From contig DAOPJW010000002.1 in NCBI GenBank assembly GCA_035399865.1, positions 1-64,000 on the forward strand: a stretch of DNA of 64,000 nucleotides, given 5' to 3'. Source of the stretch: UBA1547 sp035399865 (GTDB lineage Bacteria; Patescibacteriota; Saccharimonadia; Saccharimonadales; Saccharimonadaceae). Below are positions 52,858 to 61,428 of this stretch, piece by piece. Below the pieces are notes generated by a model. The model searched no databases and was not told where the DNA came from. It was given only the letters and a program-made list of their open reading frames with translations. Positions within the stretch are counted from its first letter, which is position 1; each line of letters begins with the position of its first letter. The translations under genes were made by a program, and so were the position numbers.

Positions 52858-54231
52858 TTAGCTAAGTTTACTAGCAGATACTCTTACGGCTTCGCTCCAG
52901 CTTAGAAAGGCGTGGGGAGTTTGAGCTACATCATTTGCTGTCATATAATGCTTTATTGCCAAAGCAAGTTCTTGGATTATCTCACTTGCGTGCGGAGCGA
53001 CTACGGTTGAACCTAAAATAACTCCTTTTTTATCGGTGATGATTTTGACAAAGCCATCACGAAAATCCGAGGTATTACTTCGGGCAATTATGCTCAAAGG
53101 GGCAACAGCCTTGTTTATGGATAAATCACGCCTTTGGCAGTCGTCTTCGGATAAACCGACGGTAGCAATGCCTGGGAAAGTGAATAGTATTTCTGGCGTG
53201 GCTGAATAGTCTGGCATAATTTTGTTCCGTCGAATCATATTATTTGCAACAACTTGGCTTTCAAGGATTGCAGTATGAGTTTGATTATTTTTACCTAAAA
53301 CATCACCCGCTGCAAAAATATGTTTCACGCTTGTTTGTAAGTAATCATTCACTTCAATGCCTTTGGCAGTATATTTTACACCAGCATTTTCTAGGCCCAA
53401 GTCTACATTTGGTTCCCTTCCTGTAGCGACTAATACTTCATCAGCTCTGACAGATTTCTCAACACCACCACGGGAAATTATAATGCGTTTTGATAGACCA
53501 TCTTTTTCAACTGATACAACTCTTGAGTGAGTTAAAACCGTTACTCCTTTGTTTTCAGTGAACAAACGCTCAATTAACTCGCCAACTTCACAATCATGGT
53601 GGGGTAAGAGCCGACCAGCTTTTTCAGCGATATAAACCTTTGTGCCAAAAATTGCCATCAATTGTGCAATCTCTATGCCGGTATTACTTCCACCGATAAT
53701 AAATAAGCTTTTTGGTGGTCGAATCGTCTCTAATATCGTGCGTGGCGTGAAATAAGAAATATTATCTAACCCTTGAATTTTGGGTGTGATCCAGTGTGAT
53801 CCAGTCGCGATTAAAAAGTTTGTTGCTGATAAATGACGACGATTTACACTGATTTCATTTGGAGATAAGAAGTGAGCACTTCCACTAAAAGTGTCAATTC
53901 CTTGGTTCTCGTAATATTTTTTATTTCCACCAGCTCCAGTACGTTTGACGGCTAAATCTTTCCAAGCTCTTAAAGAGGGATAATTATAACCTAAAGTTGA
54001 TGAACGCAGACCAAATCTTGCTCCATGTTTTGCTTCATCGTAGAGATTAGCTGCATGAAGCAGAGCTTTTGTCGGAATGTCGCTCCAGTTTGGCGAGTCA
54101 CCACCGAAAGCATCAGCTTCGATAATTGCGACTCTTTTCCCTTCACGGGCAGAAATTGTTGCAGCTAAACTGCCACCAGCACCGCTACCAATGACGATTA
54201 GATCATAATCAAAAATATTTTTATGTGCCAT
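52858..54231 (-). CDS. FAD/NAD(P) oxidoreductase of the disulfide-reductase fold lacking the redox disulfide
   Basis: 457 residues. FAD-binding GSGAGGSLAATISAREGKRV at the N-terminus, second dinucleotide motif IIGGSNTGIEIAQ (about 176-188), and VKHIFAAGDV near residue 300, all as in lipoamide dehydrogenase or mercuric reductase. Where these have CxxxxC before IPTKAL, this protein reads GGDSPNWSDIPTKALL, with no cysteines. The C-terminal His-Pro-Thr region is also altered (AFLSWSE). So FAD and NAD(P) binding remain but thiol chemistry does not. Possibly an NADH oxidase or quinone-type reductase; substrate unknown. Operon with the two genes above it (54244, 54530). Confidence 0.87.
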   Translation of the reverse strand: MAHKNIFDYDLIVIGSGAGGSLAATISAREGKRVAIIEADAFGGDSPNWSDIPTKALLHAANLYDEAKHGARFGLRSSTLGYNYPSLRAWKDLAVKRTGAGGNKKYYENQGIDTFSGSAHFLSPNEISVNRRHLSATNFLIATGSHWITPKIQGLDNISYFTPRTILETIRPPKSLFIIGGSNTGIEIAQLMAIFGTKVYIAEKAGRLLPHHDCEVGELIERLFTENKGVTVLTHSRVVSVEKDGLSKRIIISRGGVEKSVRADEVLVATGREPNVDLGLENAGVKYTAKGIEVNDYLQTSVKHIFAAGDVLGKNNQTHTAILESQVVANNMIRRNKIMPDYSATPEILFTFPGIATVGLSEDDCQRRDLSINKAVAPLSIIARSNTSDFRDGFVKIITDKKGVILGSTVVAPHASEIIQELALAIKHYMTANDVAQTPHAFLSWSEAVRVSASKLS

Positions 54232-54243
54232 TAAAAACTCCTT

Positions 54244-54528
54244 TTATATGGTAATTTTATGTTGTTCATACAAGTAAGATGCCTCAGTATGGTATTTTTT
54301 CAAGTGACGAGCGGTAACATTACGAATATCACCACTAGTAACTTCAGGTCGTTTCTCGAGCCATTTGATTACTTCTTTGATTACTGCTTTAGCGATATCT
54401 TCTGCTTCTCCCTCTGGAGTGCGGACACTTGAGCAGACAGCAATTATACTTTTGTGTAATTTTTCTGGATCGAATTTTTCAGTGGGTCGTTTACTAGCCC
54501 TTTTGACGACATCAATTGACAAGCTCAT
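54244..54528 (-). CDS. Stand-alone ATP-cone domain protein
   Basis: 94 residues, essentially only an ATP-cone: VVKRASKRPTEKFDPEKLHK, VRTPEGEAEDIAKAV, VTSGDIRNVTARHLKKYH. ATP-cones sense dATP/ATP at the N-terminus of ribonucleotide reductases and in NrdR. Here there is no zinc ribbon or catalytic domain, so it must act on a partner. The stop of the membrane-protein gene upstream is 1 base away and the oxidoreductase follows 12 bases later. Typical lone form of this lineage. Confidence 0.85.
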   Translation of the reverse strand: MSLSIDVVKRASKRPTEKFDPEKLHKSIIAVCSSVRTPEGEAEDIAKAVIKEVIKWLEKRPEVTSGDIRNVTARHLKKYHTEASYLYEQHKITI

Positions 54529-54529
54529 A

Positions 54530-55243
54530 TTATAATACCCCTGAGATATTACAAAGGATTTCGTTGACGTAAACGAATCCCGCTAGAACGATTAAGCCAG
54601 TACCAGCTATAAATTGTAGAAAATGTTTATTATCCTCACGCCATTTTTGAATTTTTCCAAGGCTGTGACCTCCGCCAACTAATGACCATACGAAAATTAG
54701 AGGTAGCATTGACACGATGACATAGACGAATAAGCCCAGTAATTGCCACTCTGGGGATAATTGAACTAGGACTAATGCACTCATAAGAAGTGGGGCAATT
54801 ATGAATAAAATTTCAGCGATTACACTACTAAGGCCTAAACCAAAAGCTTCGGCTGATGAGTCTGTCAATTTTGTTCTCTGATTTAAATAGTTGGCGATAC
54901 CTCTTGGTATCCAGATAGTGGTACCTTTTTCGTGCTTATAATAAAATAACCAAATCGATACTGCCACTCCAACAGATAGGCCACAAACAATTGACCAAAC
55001 TATTTGAGGTGTATTATAGCCAAAAATACCAAGCAGTAGTGTGGAGGTAGAAGATAATAACAGCAGAGTCATAATTGATGCACCAATTACAAAACTGGTC
55101 GTTCTTCGCATAATTTTAATGTTTGTCTGCTTTTTGCCTAAGGAATGTCCACTTAATAACATCAAGACGCTAACGCTCAATTGAAAACTGGCGTGGATTA
55201 TGGCTGACAAGGTGATTATAGCGAGTGAACTAAAAATGTCCAT
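54530..55243 (-). CDS. Six-helix membrane protein, LysE/DsbD-like
   Basis: 237 residues with six or seven membrane helices. HASFQLSVSVLMLLSGHSLG near the start and VGGGHSLGKIQKWREDNKHF near the end give a pseudo-twofold repeat of a GHSLGK element at the membrane edge. This resembles LysE/CcdA/DsbD-type transporters in layout, but cysteines of DsbD are absent. Heads the operon with the ATP-cone and oxidoreductase genes, which suggests electron or metabolite exchange across the membrane (inference). Confidence 0.68.
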   Translation of the reverse strand: MDIFSSLAIITLSAIIHASFQLSVSVLMLLSGHSLGKKQTNIKIMRRTTSFVIGASIMTLLLLSSTSTLLLGIFGYNTPQIVWSIVCGLSVGVAVSIWLFYYKHEKGTTIWIPRGIANYLNQRTKLTDSSAEAFGLGLSSVIAEILFIIAPLLMSALVLVQLSPEWQLLGLFVYVIVSMLPLIFVWSLVGGGHSLGKIQKWREDNKHFLQFIAGTGLIVLAGFVYVNEILCNISGVL

Positions 55244-55399
55244 TTGTTTGTTTTTTTATTTTCCTCAAGTCTATTTATAGCATAAGCGACTCTGTAAAGC
55301 AAAATTATGTAAAAATAATATAAAAAGGTATTGCATTTTTATCAAGTTTATGCTTAAATAGAGTTGTTAAATAATAAAAATAAAAAAAAGGAAACAGCA

Positions 55400-55546
55400 A
55401 TGGATTTGGAAATCAATGCGGTTGAAGCAGTAACAAAAAGCGATCTTTTGGAATTAGGAATGGCTACTTGGAACCAACCGCGTACTCCAGAACAAATATT
55501 AAATTTTATCTCTCGTCGCGAAGCAGAACTTGGACTTGAAGAATAA
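55400..55546 (+). CDS. Small acidic protein, 48 residues
   Basis: Begins at the ATG at 55400 with AAAGGA 7 bases upstream; the longer frame to 55364 consists of Lys/Asn-rich leader. MDLEINAVEAVTKSDLLELG then MATWNQPRTPEQILNFISRR ends in ELGLEE. Probably a short helical protein. It has a terminator directly behind it, so it is a single-gene unit. No family recognised. Confidence 0.65.
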   Translation: MDLEINAVEAVTKSDLLELGMATWNQPRTPEQILNFISRREAELGLEE

Positions 55547-55564
55547 AATACATTTTTAAAAAAG

Positions 55565-55604
55565 ATAACCGCACCGAATATGGTGCGGTTATTAATATTT
55601 TTGA
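55565..55604 (+). terminator. Terminator, 11-bp stem and U-run
   Basis: ATAACCGCACC (55565-55575) pairs with GGTGCGGTTAT (55582-55592), followed by TAATATTTTTG. Confidence 0.85.
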
Positions 55605-55682
55605 AATTTTAGATTAAATTTCGTACGATATTTTTTATTCTTAATAAGAATTATCTAGCTAATTTAATTTTAATTGAGCAGT

Positions 55683-56321
55683 ATGAAGTGTAAAGGGTTG
55701 GATTATGGTGCTATAGTAAAACAAATGTTTGTAAATTTTGACGACTTATTAAAAATTCGAAAAGAGAACGCCGATAAATCAATAATATTTGCAGGTGGAG
55801 TATTTGATTTATTACATCCAGGACATCTTAACTTATTCAAGATGATGAAAAAAGAAGCTGACATCGTCATTGTCGCCGTATCATCTGATAGTAGAGTTAA
55901 ACAGAGGAAAGGACCGACGAGGCCAATCTATAATGAGATTACTCGAGCCGAGATAGTCTCATCTTTAAGGGATGTTGATTATTGCTTGATAGCACCCGAG
56001 CCATCTGGAAGTGAAGTACCGACAATCCAGATATTTAGAAACTTAAGGCCAAATCATTTCATGACCAGTGACAAATCTTGGCTAAAGTATAAAGATATAT
56101 TTGATGAATTAAATATTAAGTTACATTTAGTGCCACGTTTTTGTTATGAAATATCAACCACTCAAACTATCGACAAAATTAAACAACTTGATAAAGATAG
56201 TAGACTTAGAAAAATATTTTTGAAAGACTATCACCCAATAAAAGTAGCAAAATGGACCTCTAAATATATAGTAAATAATACTTTTGGTCGCAGTGACAGG
56301 AATCGAAGTAAAACTTTATGA
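55683..56321 (+). CDS. Cytidylyltransferase-like nucleotidyltransferase
   Basis: 212 residues from the ATG at 55683 (a TTG at 55674 is the alternative). The core AGGVFDLLHPGHLNLFKMM is the nucleotidyltransferase GxFD-HxGH motif, followed by VAVSSDSRVKQRKG and the ADP-heptose/glycerol-3-phosphate type RADIVSSLRDVDYCL-like segment (RAEIVSSLRDVDYC). The ISTTQTIDKI motif (S-S-T-x-I) near 165 is also present, although altered. It should join a nucleotide to a sugar-1-phosphate or glycerol-phosphate for surface polymer synthesis. A basic C-terminal extension of 40 residues is added. Confidence 0.85.
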   Translation: MKCKGLDYGAIVKQMFVNFDDLLKIRKENADKSIIFAGGVFDLLHPGHLNLFKMMKKEADIVIVAVSSDSRVKQRKGPTRPIYNEITRAEIVSSLRDVDYCLIAPEPSGSEVPTIQIFRNLRPNHFMTSDKSWLKYKDIFDELNIKLHLVPRFCYEISTTQTIDKIKQLDKDSRLRKIFLKDYHPIKVAKWTSKYIVNNTFGRSDRNRSKTL

Positions 56322-56447
56322 GTTTTTCTATTAGTAGTAGTGCCATGATTATAAAAGTAATATAGGATAATTTTGTCATTATTTAAATAATCTGTTATTA
56401 TATACTATTAAATCGAGAGATGTTCTTTAAAAAGGTGGTGATATGAG

Positions 56448-57746
56448 TTGGAGGTTTTACTTAGAAAAGTAGATAACATTATTCATTCCGTTGCAATAAA
56501 GTATCTTGGTAGCATTGATGGAATAGAATACGAAGATCTGATGCAAATTGGTAGGATTAAGGCATGGCAAATCATAGAAGACAAAGATATTAATGAAGAC
56601 AATATCAGGTTATTCGTTGGCTACATCCGTAAAGCGGTGCAGAACGATTTTCTAACGGCATTAAGCATGGCAAATCGCAAAAAGAGGATTAATTTATCAA
56701 AGACTTTGTCACTCGATGGTGTTATAAGTGAAAACAGTGATAAAACTTTTCATGAAATTGTACCATCAAAAGCTGGTGAAATCACTCTTGAGACACTTGA
56801 ATATATCAAAACTCAAGCATTAAAAACTAGGAATCCGAAAGCGGTTAAAGGAGTAATTCTTTGTCTTACTGAAATTATGGAGATTTCACCGAAACGAGCA
56901 GCTAAGGTTATAAACTATAAAACTTTTGTCTCGAATGGTCTTGCACGTTTTTTATGGGTGTTTTTCAATAATTCACCCTATCGTGCGTTGCGTTATGCAT
57001 ATCCTGAACTTTCACCCGAGGACATGAAAAAAGTTCCAAATAACTACTGGTCTGGAAGACGTGGAAAAAACCGAGCGTTAAAGTATTTTCGGAATATTCT
57101 TGAGAATAGTGGCTACGAACAAGAACGTTATCCACTAATAGTGAACGAAAAATTTATTGAGAGCGTCGGGTTATCGAGGCCTTATCAAATTCATTTCAAA
57201 TCAAGTCCATTTTTACTAATTGATGCTGTTTATCCTGGGAAATATAAACCATGGGAAATGCAAATAACTTCAAAGGGTTTTCTGAAACGTGACGATAAGC
57301 TTGTTAAAGAGATGATACGTTGGCTCGTTGAAGAAAAACTAAATATTGCATTATCGGACATGGACCAAAAAGAGGTTTGGCACTCTCGGGTTAGTAAAAA
57401 ACTGACTAAAGAAGTAATGGAGGGATATGGTTTACGTGGCTTGTTGGCAATTTATGGTAATTCGCCCGATAAACTGGTGAGAATAGCTTATCCTGATAAA
57501 TTTATGCCTTGGGATTTTCCTTCGAATAATAAATGGAAAGGTCCCGAGGGTCTTGAACTTGCGGCTCAAGCCACCAAATGGGTGATTGAGGATTTTGCGG
57601 GTCTTCATCCAAACTCTGCAATTATTGGCTATAGATTTTTTGTTGAGAATGGGTTGCATGGAATGATAACTTGTAGAAGTCTTGGCTTTAATTCATCACC
57701 AAAAGTTGCATTGAAAAATGCCTATCCATATCTTGATTTTGATTGA
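56448..57746 (+). CDS. Sigma-70-region-2-like protein with four AYP repeats
   Basis: 432 residues from TTG at 56448 (GGTGG about 10 bases upstream); the nearby ATG at 56443 is out of frame. Residues 5-70 look like sigma region 2 (EYEDLMQIGRIKAW), and about 70-110 a basic linker. Then four related units occur at about 155-190, 232-272, 312-357 and 392-430, each ending in SP...A..AYP or VYP with PW two to eight residues later (NNSPYRALRYAYPEL; SSPFLLIDAVYPGKYKPW; NSPDKLVRIAYPDKFMPW). Such units resemble DNA-binding repeats seen in some homing-endonuclease-like and Firmicutes proteins. Target unknown. Confidence 0.7.
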   Translation: MEVLLRKVDNIIHSVAIKYLGSIDGIEYEDLMQIGRIKAWQIIEDKDINEDNIRLFVGYIRKAVQNDFLTALSMANRKKRINLSKTLSLDGVISENSDKTFHEIVPSKAGEITLETLEYIKTQALKTRNPKAVKGVILCLTEIMEISPKRAAKVINYKTFVSNGLARFLWVFFNNSPYRALRYAYPELSPEDMKKVPNNYWSGRRGKNRALKYFRNILENSGYEQERYPLIVNEKFIESVGLSRPYQIHFKSSPFLLIDAVYPGKYKPWEMQITSKGFLKRDDKLVKEMIRWLVEEKLNIALSDMDQKEVWHSRVSKKLTKEVMEGYGLRGLLAIYGNSPDKLVRIAYPDKFMPWDFPSNNKWKGPEGLELAAQATKWVIEDFAGLHPNSAIIGYRFFVENGLHGMITCRSLGFNSSPKVALKNAYPYLDFD

Positions 57747-57747
57747 T

Positions 57748-57778
57748 CCCCAGTTTTTAGCTGGGGTTTTCTTTTGTT
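57748..57778 (+). terminator. Terminator, CCCCAG/CTGGGG with U-run
   Basis: CCCCAG 57748-57753 and CTGGGG 57761-57766, followed by TTTTCTTTTG; directly behind the sigma-like gene. Confidence 0.85.
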
Positions 57779-57830
57779 AATTATATTCACTAAAAAATAA
57801 TAACCCCATCTTTAGATGAGGTAATTGTTT

Positions 57831-57907
57831 TGGTAGCAGCGACAGGGATCGAACCTGTGACCTTAGGCTTATGAGTCCTACGCTCTAACCAACTGAGCTA
57901 CGCTGCC
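57831..57907 (-). tRNA. tRNA with CAU anticodon, probably elongator tRNA-Met
   Basis: 77 bases with encoded CCA: acceptor GGCAGCG/CGCTGCT (G1-U72 wobble), D-arm GCTC-AGTTGGTTA-GAGC, anticodon loop CTCATAA in TAGGA/GCCTA (A31-G39 not paired), T-arm ACAGG-TTCGATC-CCTGT. The D-arm and the AGGTCACAGGTTCG region look like elongator Met. tRNA-Ile(CAU) cannot be excluded. Confidence 0.85.
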
Positions 57908-58215
57908 TTAAAGGATTTTTCCTTAACTTGGTTGTGATATATATGGGTGATAATAGTTTAGTTGGTTAGAGCGTCACGCAATGAAGGTTACTGCCTTCGG
58001 TTGGGCCAACTGAACTATTCTGCCACGTCGAAACTCGCTTTTGAGGTTTCGTTTTGTCCTGAAAGGCAAAAGCTTCTTCCCAGTCGTGGTTTCTTCTATC
58101 GATAAAACAAACAGCTCTTAGCTTGGTTTGTTCTATTGTAAAATTGCAAATCAATACAATTGTACTGGTTGATTGTACCAAGAAAAGATGATATTTTCTA
58201 GAGCGAGTTAATTTG
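57908..58215. other. Intergenic region with tRNA-derived inverted repeat
   Basis: No convincing gene is seen. AAGGA/TCCTT (57911-57924) is a small hairpin next to the tRNA. 57952-57965 (AATAGTTTAGTTGG) and 58006-58019 (CCAACTGAACTATT) are inverted copies of a tRNA D-arm region and resemble the neighbouring tRNA-Met (57831). Between them is a smaller hairpin GAAGG/CCTTC (57984-57988 and 57993-57998). 58030-58200 is AT-rich with short repeats and no clear coding. Confidence 0.55.
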
Positions 58216-58244
58216 TTGACAATATATTGATTTTGCATTAAAGT
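58216..58244 (+). promoter_or_regulatory. Promoter, TTGACA-17-TAAAGT
   Basis: TTGACA 58216-58221 and TAAAGT 58239-58244. It points at the atypical tRNA at 58310. Confidence 0.6.
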
Positions 58245-58251
58245 CTAATTT

Positions 58252-58278
58252 ATTGAACTCATATTTTATGAGTTCAAT
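58252..58278 (+). terminator. Hairpin, 12-bp perfect stem, in tRNA leader
   Basis: ATTGAACTCATA (58252-58263) and TATGAGTTCAAT (58267-58278) with a 3-base loop. Lies between the promoter and the tRNA; it could attenuate or be a processing signal. Confidence 0.6.
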
Positions 58279-58309
58279 GTATTTCTAATAAATTATTCTA
58301 TTACCAGTT

Positions 58310-58382
58310 CGGCGGGTAGCTCAACGATAGAGCATCTCTTAAAAAGAGATTGTTGAGGGTTTAAATCCTTCCCCGCCGACCA
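58310..58382 (+). tRNA. Atypical tRNA, predicted AAA anticodon
   Basis: 73 bases with encoded CCA. Acceptor CGGCGGG/CCCGCCG pairs fully, D-stem GCTC/GAGC, T-stem GAGGG/CCTTC. The anticodon stem ATCTC/GAGAT leaves loop TTAAAAA, so the central triplet is AAA, a very rare anticodon (Phe UUU box). The D-loop AACGATA has A where G19 is normal and the T-loop TTTAAAT has T where C56 is normal, i.e. a G19-C56 to A19-U56 swap, suggesting a functional tertiary contact. There is no base between D and anticodon stems. Amino acid uncertain. Confidence 0.65.
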
Positions 58383-58443
58383 GATAAAATGGCTTTTTTG
58401 CCTTTCATAATTTATTTTTCGGCTCGAGCTTGTATAGCTCGCC

Positions 58444-58471
58444 AAGCCCCTTACGGGGCTTTTATTTTTGT
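58444..58471 (+). terminator. Terminator, AAGCCCC/GGGGCTT with U-run
   Basis: Arms 58444-58450 and 58455-58461, then TTATTTTTG. Ends the atypical tRNA transcript. Confidence 0.85.
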
Positions 58472-58564
58472 ATTATTGATAGTATTCGTTATCTTTGATT
58501 ATTAAACTATTAACTATTTTTAAAATTAGTTCATGAGTGTTGGATTCTAATATGTAAAAAAATG

Positions 58565-58570
58565 TATACT
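58565..58570 (+). promoter_or_regulatory. -10 box TATACT, leaderless tilS start
   Basis: TATACT at 58565-58570, 7 bases before the ATG at 58578. Confidence 0.55.
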
Positions 58571-58577
58571 GTATGTT

Positions 58578-59483
58578 ATGAAAGAGGTAAAAATACCAAA
58601 AGTAAATTATATTGTTGCTGTCAGTGGCGGTGTTGATTCGGTTGTTCTTTTGGATATGCTCGTAAATGATATTGTTCCAATTTCCAATTCGTCGTACGGT
58701 AAACCTAAACCACAATTTATCGTGGCACATTTTGATCATGGTATCAGAGAAGATTCAGTAAATGATGCGGAATTTGTAAAGAGTCTGGCAAAAAAGTACG
58801 GTTTGTCATTTGAAACGAAAAGAGAAGAATTAGGAGCTAATGCTAGTGAAGACTTAGCAAGAAAAAGACGTTATAGTTTTTTGCGTTTTTTAACCAAAAA
58901 ATATAATGCTCAAATAATTACGGCTCATCATGCTGATGATGTCGTAGAAACAGTTCTAATCAATTTATCTCGTGGTACTGGTTGGCGAGGTTTGGCTGTT
59001 ATGGATTCAGACATAATTCGTCCATTAATAAAAATGACTAAGCTTGAAGTAATGAATTATGCCAAAAAAAATAAATTAACTTGGCACGAGGATATTACGA
59101 ATGCTGATGAAAAGTATTTGCGAAATCGCATTCGAAAAAAATTAGCAGTAATTGATGATGACGTTAAAAGACAATTTTTGGGACTTTGGGTCTATCAAAA
59201 ATATTTGAAAAAAATAATTGATGATGGAATTCTTAATCTTGTTAATGATATTAAAGCATCTGACGATTACATGATTTATCAAAGAAACAAGTTCGATAAC
59301 CTCGATGAGTCAGTCGCTTTGGAATTAATACGTCACATTACTTATGGAAAATTGACGCGTCCTCAGATGAAAAAACTTTTAGATGCAGTCAAAAATTATC
59401 GACCAAGCAAAATTTTACAAGCTGGTGGAGGCATAGAAGTATCTTTCACCTCTCGTAATTTTACGGTTAAACTGATAAAATAG
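58578..59483 (+). CDS. tilS: tRNA(Ile)-lysidine synthase
   Basis: 301 residues. PP-loop motif VAVSGGVDSVVLLDML at residues 13-28, then HFDHGIREDS and ITAHHADDVVETVLINL, all diagnostic of TilS. It puts lysidine on C34 of tRNA-Ile(CAU), switching it from Met to Ile decoding. The C-terminal extension found in longer TilS proteins is reduced, with only a short beta-rich tail. A substrate candidate lies at 50136. A TATACT box ends 7 bases before the start, so the mRNA is leaderless. Confidence 0.95.
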   Translation: MKEVKIPKVNYIVAVSGGVDSVVLLDMLVNDIVPISNSSYGKPKPQFIVAHFDHGIREDSVNDAEFVKSLAKKYGLSFETKREELGANASEDLARKRRYSFLRFLTKKYNAQIITAHHADDVVETVLINLSRGTGWRGLAVMDSDIIRPLIKMTKLEVMNYAKKNKLTWHEDITNADEKYLRNRIRKKLAVIDDDVKRQFLGLWVYQKYLKKIIDDGILNLVNDIKASDDYMIYQRNKFDNLDESVALELIRHITYGKLTRPQMKKLLDAVKNYRPSKILQAGGGIEVSFTSRNFTVKLIK

Positions 59484-59543
59484 TAATAAAGACAAAAATG
59501 GTCTGATTTTGATGATGATTTAAAAAGGAGTATTGATTTTTTT

Positions 59544-61403
59544 ATGGCAATTAAACCCCCAAAAATGAGCAAAAAACCTGGAGATTTTATAAGATTGACA
59601 TTATTTTGGGCAATTATTATTTTTGGTATTTTAGTCGGAATGGCATTTTTTTCGCCTCAGGAAACACTAAAACAAGTATCTATATCGCAAGTAATAAAAG
59701 ATGCAAACGAAGGCAATGTATCGAAACTCGAAATTCAAGGTAACGACGTAAAAGTAACCCTAAAAGGTGAGGAAAAACCAACGCAGAAGTCTGTTAAGCA
59801 AGATGCTAGTATTCAGGAACAGGGCTTAAAGATAAACGCACCAGTTGAAGTAGATGTTGTTCCGCCTTCTTCTGGTAATGATATTTTTTGGAATCTTGCG
59901 ATAATTATTCTTCCAGTCATTCTTATTGGTGGAATTTTTTTGTTTATGATGCGTCAGGCTCAAGGTCAAAATAATCAAGCTTTAGGGTTTGGAAAATCCA
60001 AGGCAAAATTATATGGTATAGATAAAGAAAAAGTCACCTTTTCTGATATTGCTGGCAACGATTCTGCCAAGCAAGATTTACATGAAGTCGTGGATTTTTT
60101 GAAACATCCTAAAAAATACGAGAGTCTGGGGGCGAAAATTCCTAGAGGTGTACTTCTAGTCGGGAATCCTGGTACTGGTAAGACATTACTCGCTAGAGCG
60201 GTAGCTGGTGAGGCTAATGTTCCATTCTTTTCAATATCTGGTTCGGAATTTGTTGAGATGTTTGTTGGTGTTGGTGCGAGCCGTGTCCGTGATTTATTTT
60301 CAAAAGCAAAAAAGAATGCACCAGCAATAATATTCATTGATGAAATTGATGCCGTCGGTAGAAGACGTGGTAGCGGTATGGGCGGTGGTCATGATGAACG
60401 TGAACAGACATTAAATCAGATACTCGTAGAAATGGACGGTTTTGATAAAAATTCAAATGTCATTGTTTTGGCTGCAACTAATCGTGCTGACGTTTTGGAC
60501 CCAGCCTTATTACGTCCAGGAAGATTCGATCGCCGTACTAATATTATGTTACCGGAACGTCGTGATCGCGAAGAAATTTTGAAAGTTCACTTTAAAAATA
60601 AACCCGTTGACGATACTGTTAGTATCGAATCATTAGCTGCAAAGACTGCTGGATCATCAGGAGCAGATTTAGCGAATATTGCGAATGAGGCAGCGATAAT
60701 TGCTGCTACCAGAAATGCTAAAAAAATTAGTAATCAAGATTTGACAGAAGCATTCGAAAAAATCGCCATCGGTCCTGAAAGAAAAGCGAAAATAATGAGT
60801 GATCGTGAAAAAGAGATGACAGCCTACCATGAAGCGGGTCACGCCATTGTTGGCCATGTATTACCAGAAAGTGATCCAGTTCACAAAGTGACGATTATTC
60901 CTCGTGGAGCTACGGGTGGCGTAACTTGGTTTTTACCACCCGAGGATAAAAGCTATACTAGCTTGATTGAATTCAAAGACATTTTAGCAAGGGCATTAGG
61001 TGGTCGTGTTACGGAAAAAATCATTTATGGTAAGGACCGCATTACTACTGGTGCTGGTTCAGATTTGAGAAAAGCTACTGAGATAGCTCGTGAAATGATT
61101 GTTGAACAAGGTATGGGTTCAAAATTGCGTGATCAAGTATTCCATGAAGATAATGTTGGTATGATGTTTGACCGTATGACTCACGATCGTCCTTATAGTG
61201 ATGACACTGCAAAAGAAATTGACAAAGAGGTCGCTGATTTAATCAAAGAAGCAGCTAGACGAGCTGAGTCAGTCATTACTCATAATCATGACAGCTTAGA
61301 TAAATTAGCAAAATCTTTACTTGAAGAAGAAACTTTAGAAGAAGAAAAAGTAAAAGAAATATTAAAAGATACTGTGCTACCAGAGGATGCTAAATTATAC
61401 TAA
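59544..61403 (+). CDS. ftsH: ATP-dependent membrane zinc protease FtsH
   Basis: 619 residues. Two membrane helices (about 16-36 and 115-135) bracket a small extracellular domain; AAA domain with Walker A GNPGTGKT (about 207), Walker B IIFIDEIDAVG and SRH ATNRADVLDPALLRPGRFDR; metalloprotease HEAGH with His429, Glu430, His433, and a third ligand Asp in the TGAGSDLRKAT region. It degrades membrane and some soluble proteins. AAAGGAG lies about 13 bases before the ATG. Follows tilS, as in many bacteria. Confidence 0.97.
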   Translation: MAIKPPKMSKKPGDFIRLTLFWAIIIFGILVGMAFFSPQETLKQVSISQVIKDANEGNVSKLEIQGNDVKVTLKGEEKPTQKSVKQDASIQEQGLKINAPVEVDVVPPSSGNDIFWNLAIIILPVILIGGIFLFMMRQAQGQNNQALGFGKSKAKLYGIDKEKVTFSDIAGNDSAKQDLHEVVDFLKHPKKYESLGAKIPRGVLLVGNPGTGKTLLARAVAGEANVPFFSISGSEFVEMFVGVGASRVRDLFSKAKKNAPAIIFIDEIDAVGRRRGSGMGGGHDEREQTLNQILVEMDGFDKNSNVIVLAATNRADVLDPALLRPGRFDRRTNIMLPERRDREEILKVHFKNKPVDDTVSIESLAAKTAGSSGADLANIANEAAIIAATRNAKKISNQDLTEAFEKIAIGPERKAKIMSDREKEMTAYHEAGHAIVGHVLPESDPVHKVTIIPRGATGGVTWFLPPEDKSYTSLIEFKDILARALGGRVTEKIIYGKDRITTGAGSDLRKATEIAREMIVEQGMGSKLRDQVFHEDNVGMMFDRMTHDRPYSDDTAKEIDKEVADLIKEAARRAESVITHNHDSLDKLAKSLLEEETLEEEKVKEILKDTVLPEDAKLY

Positions 61404-61428
61404 AAATATATTAAACAAAGATTAAAAC

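Noticed and set aside
57966..58238. Minus-strand 90-residue frame across the tRNA-like inverted repeat
   Set aside because: No ribosome site, composition unlike real proteins, and it overlaps tRNA-derived sequence.
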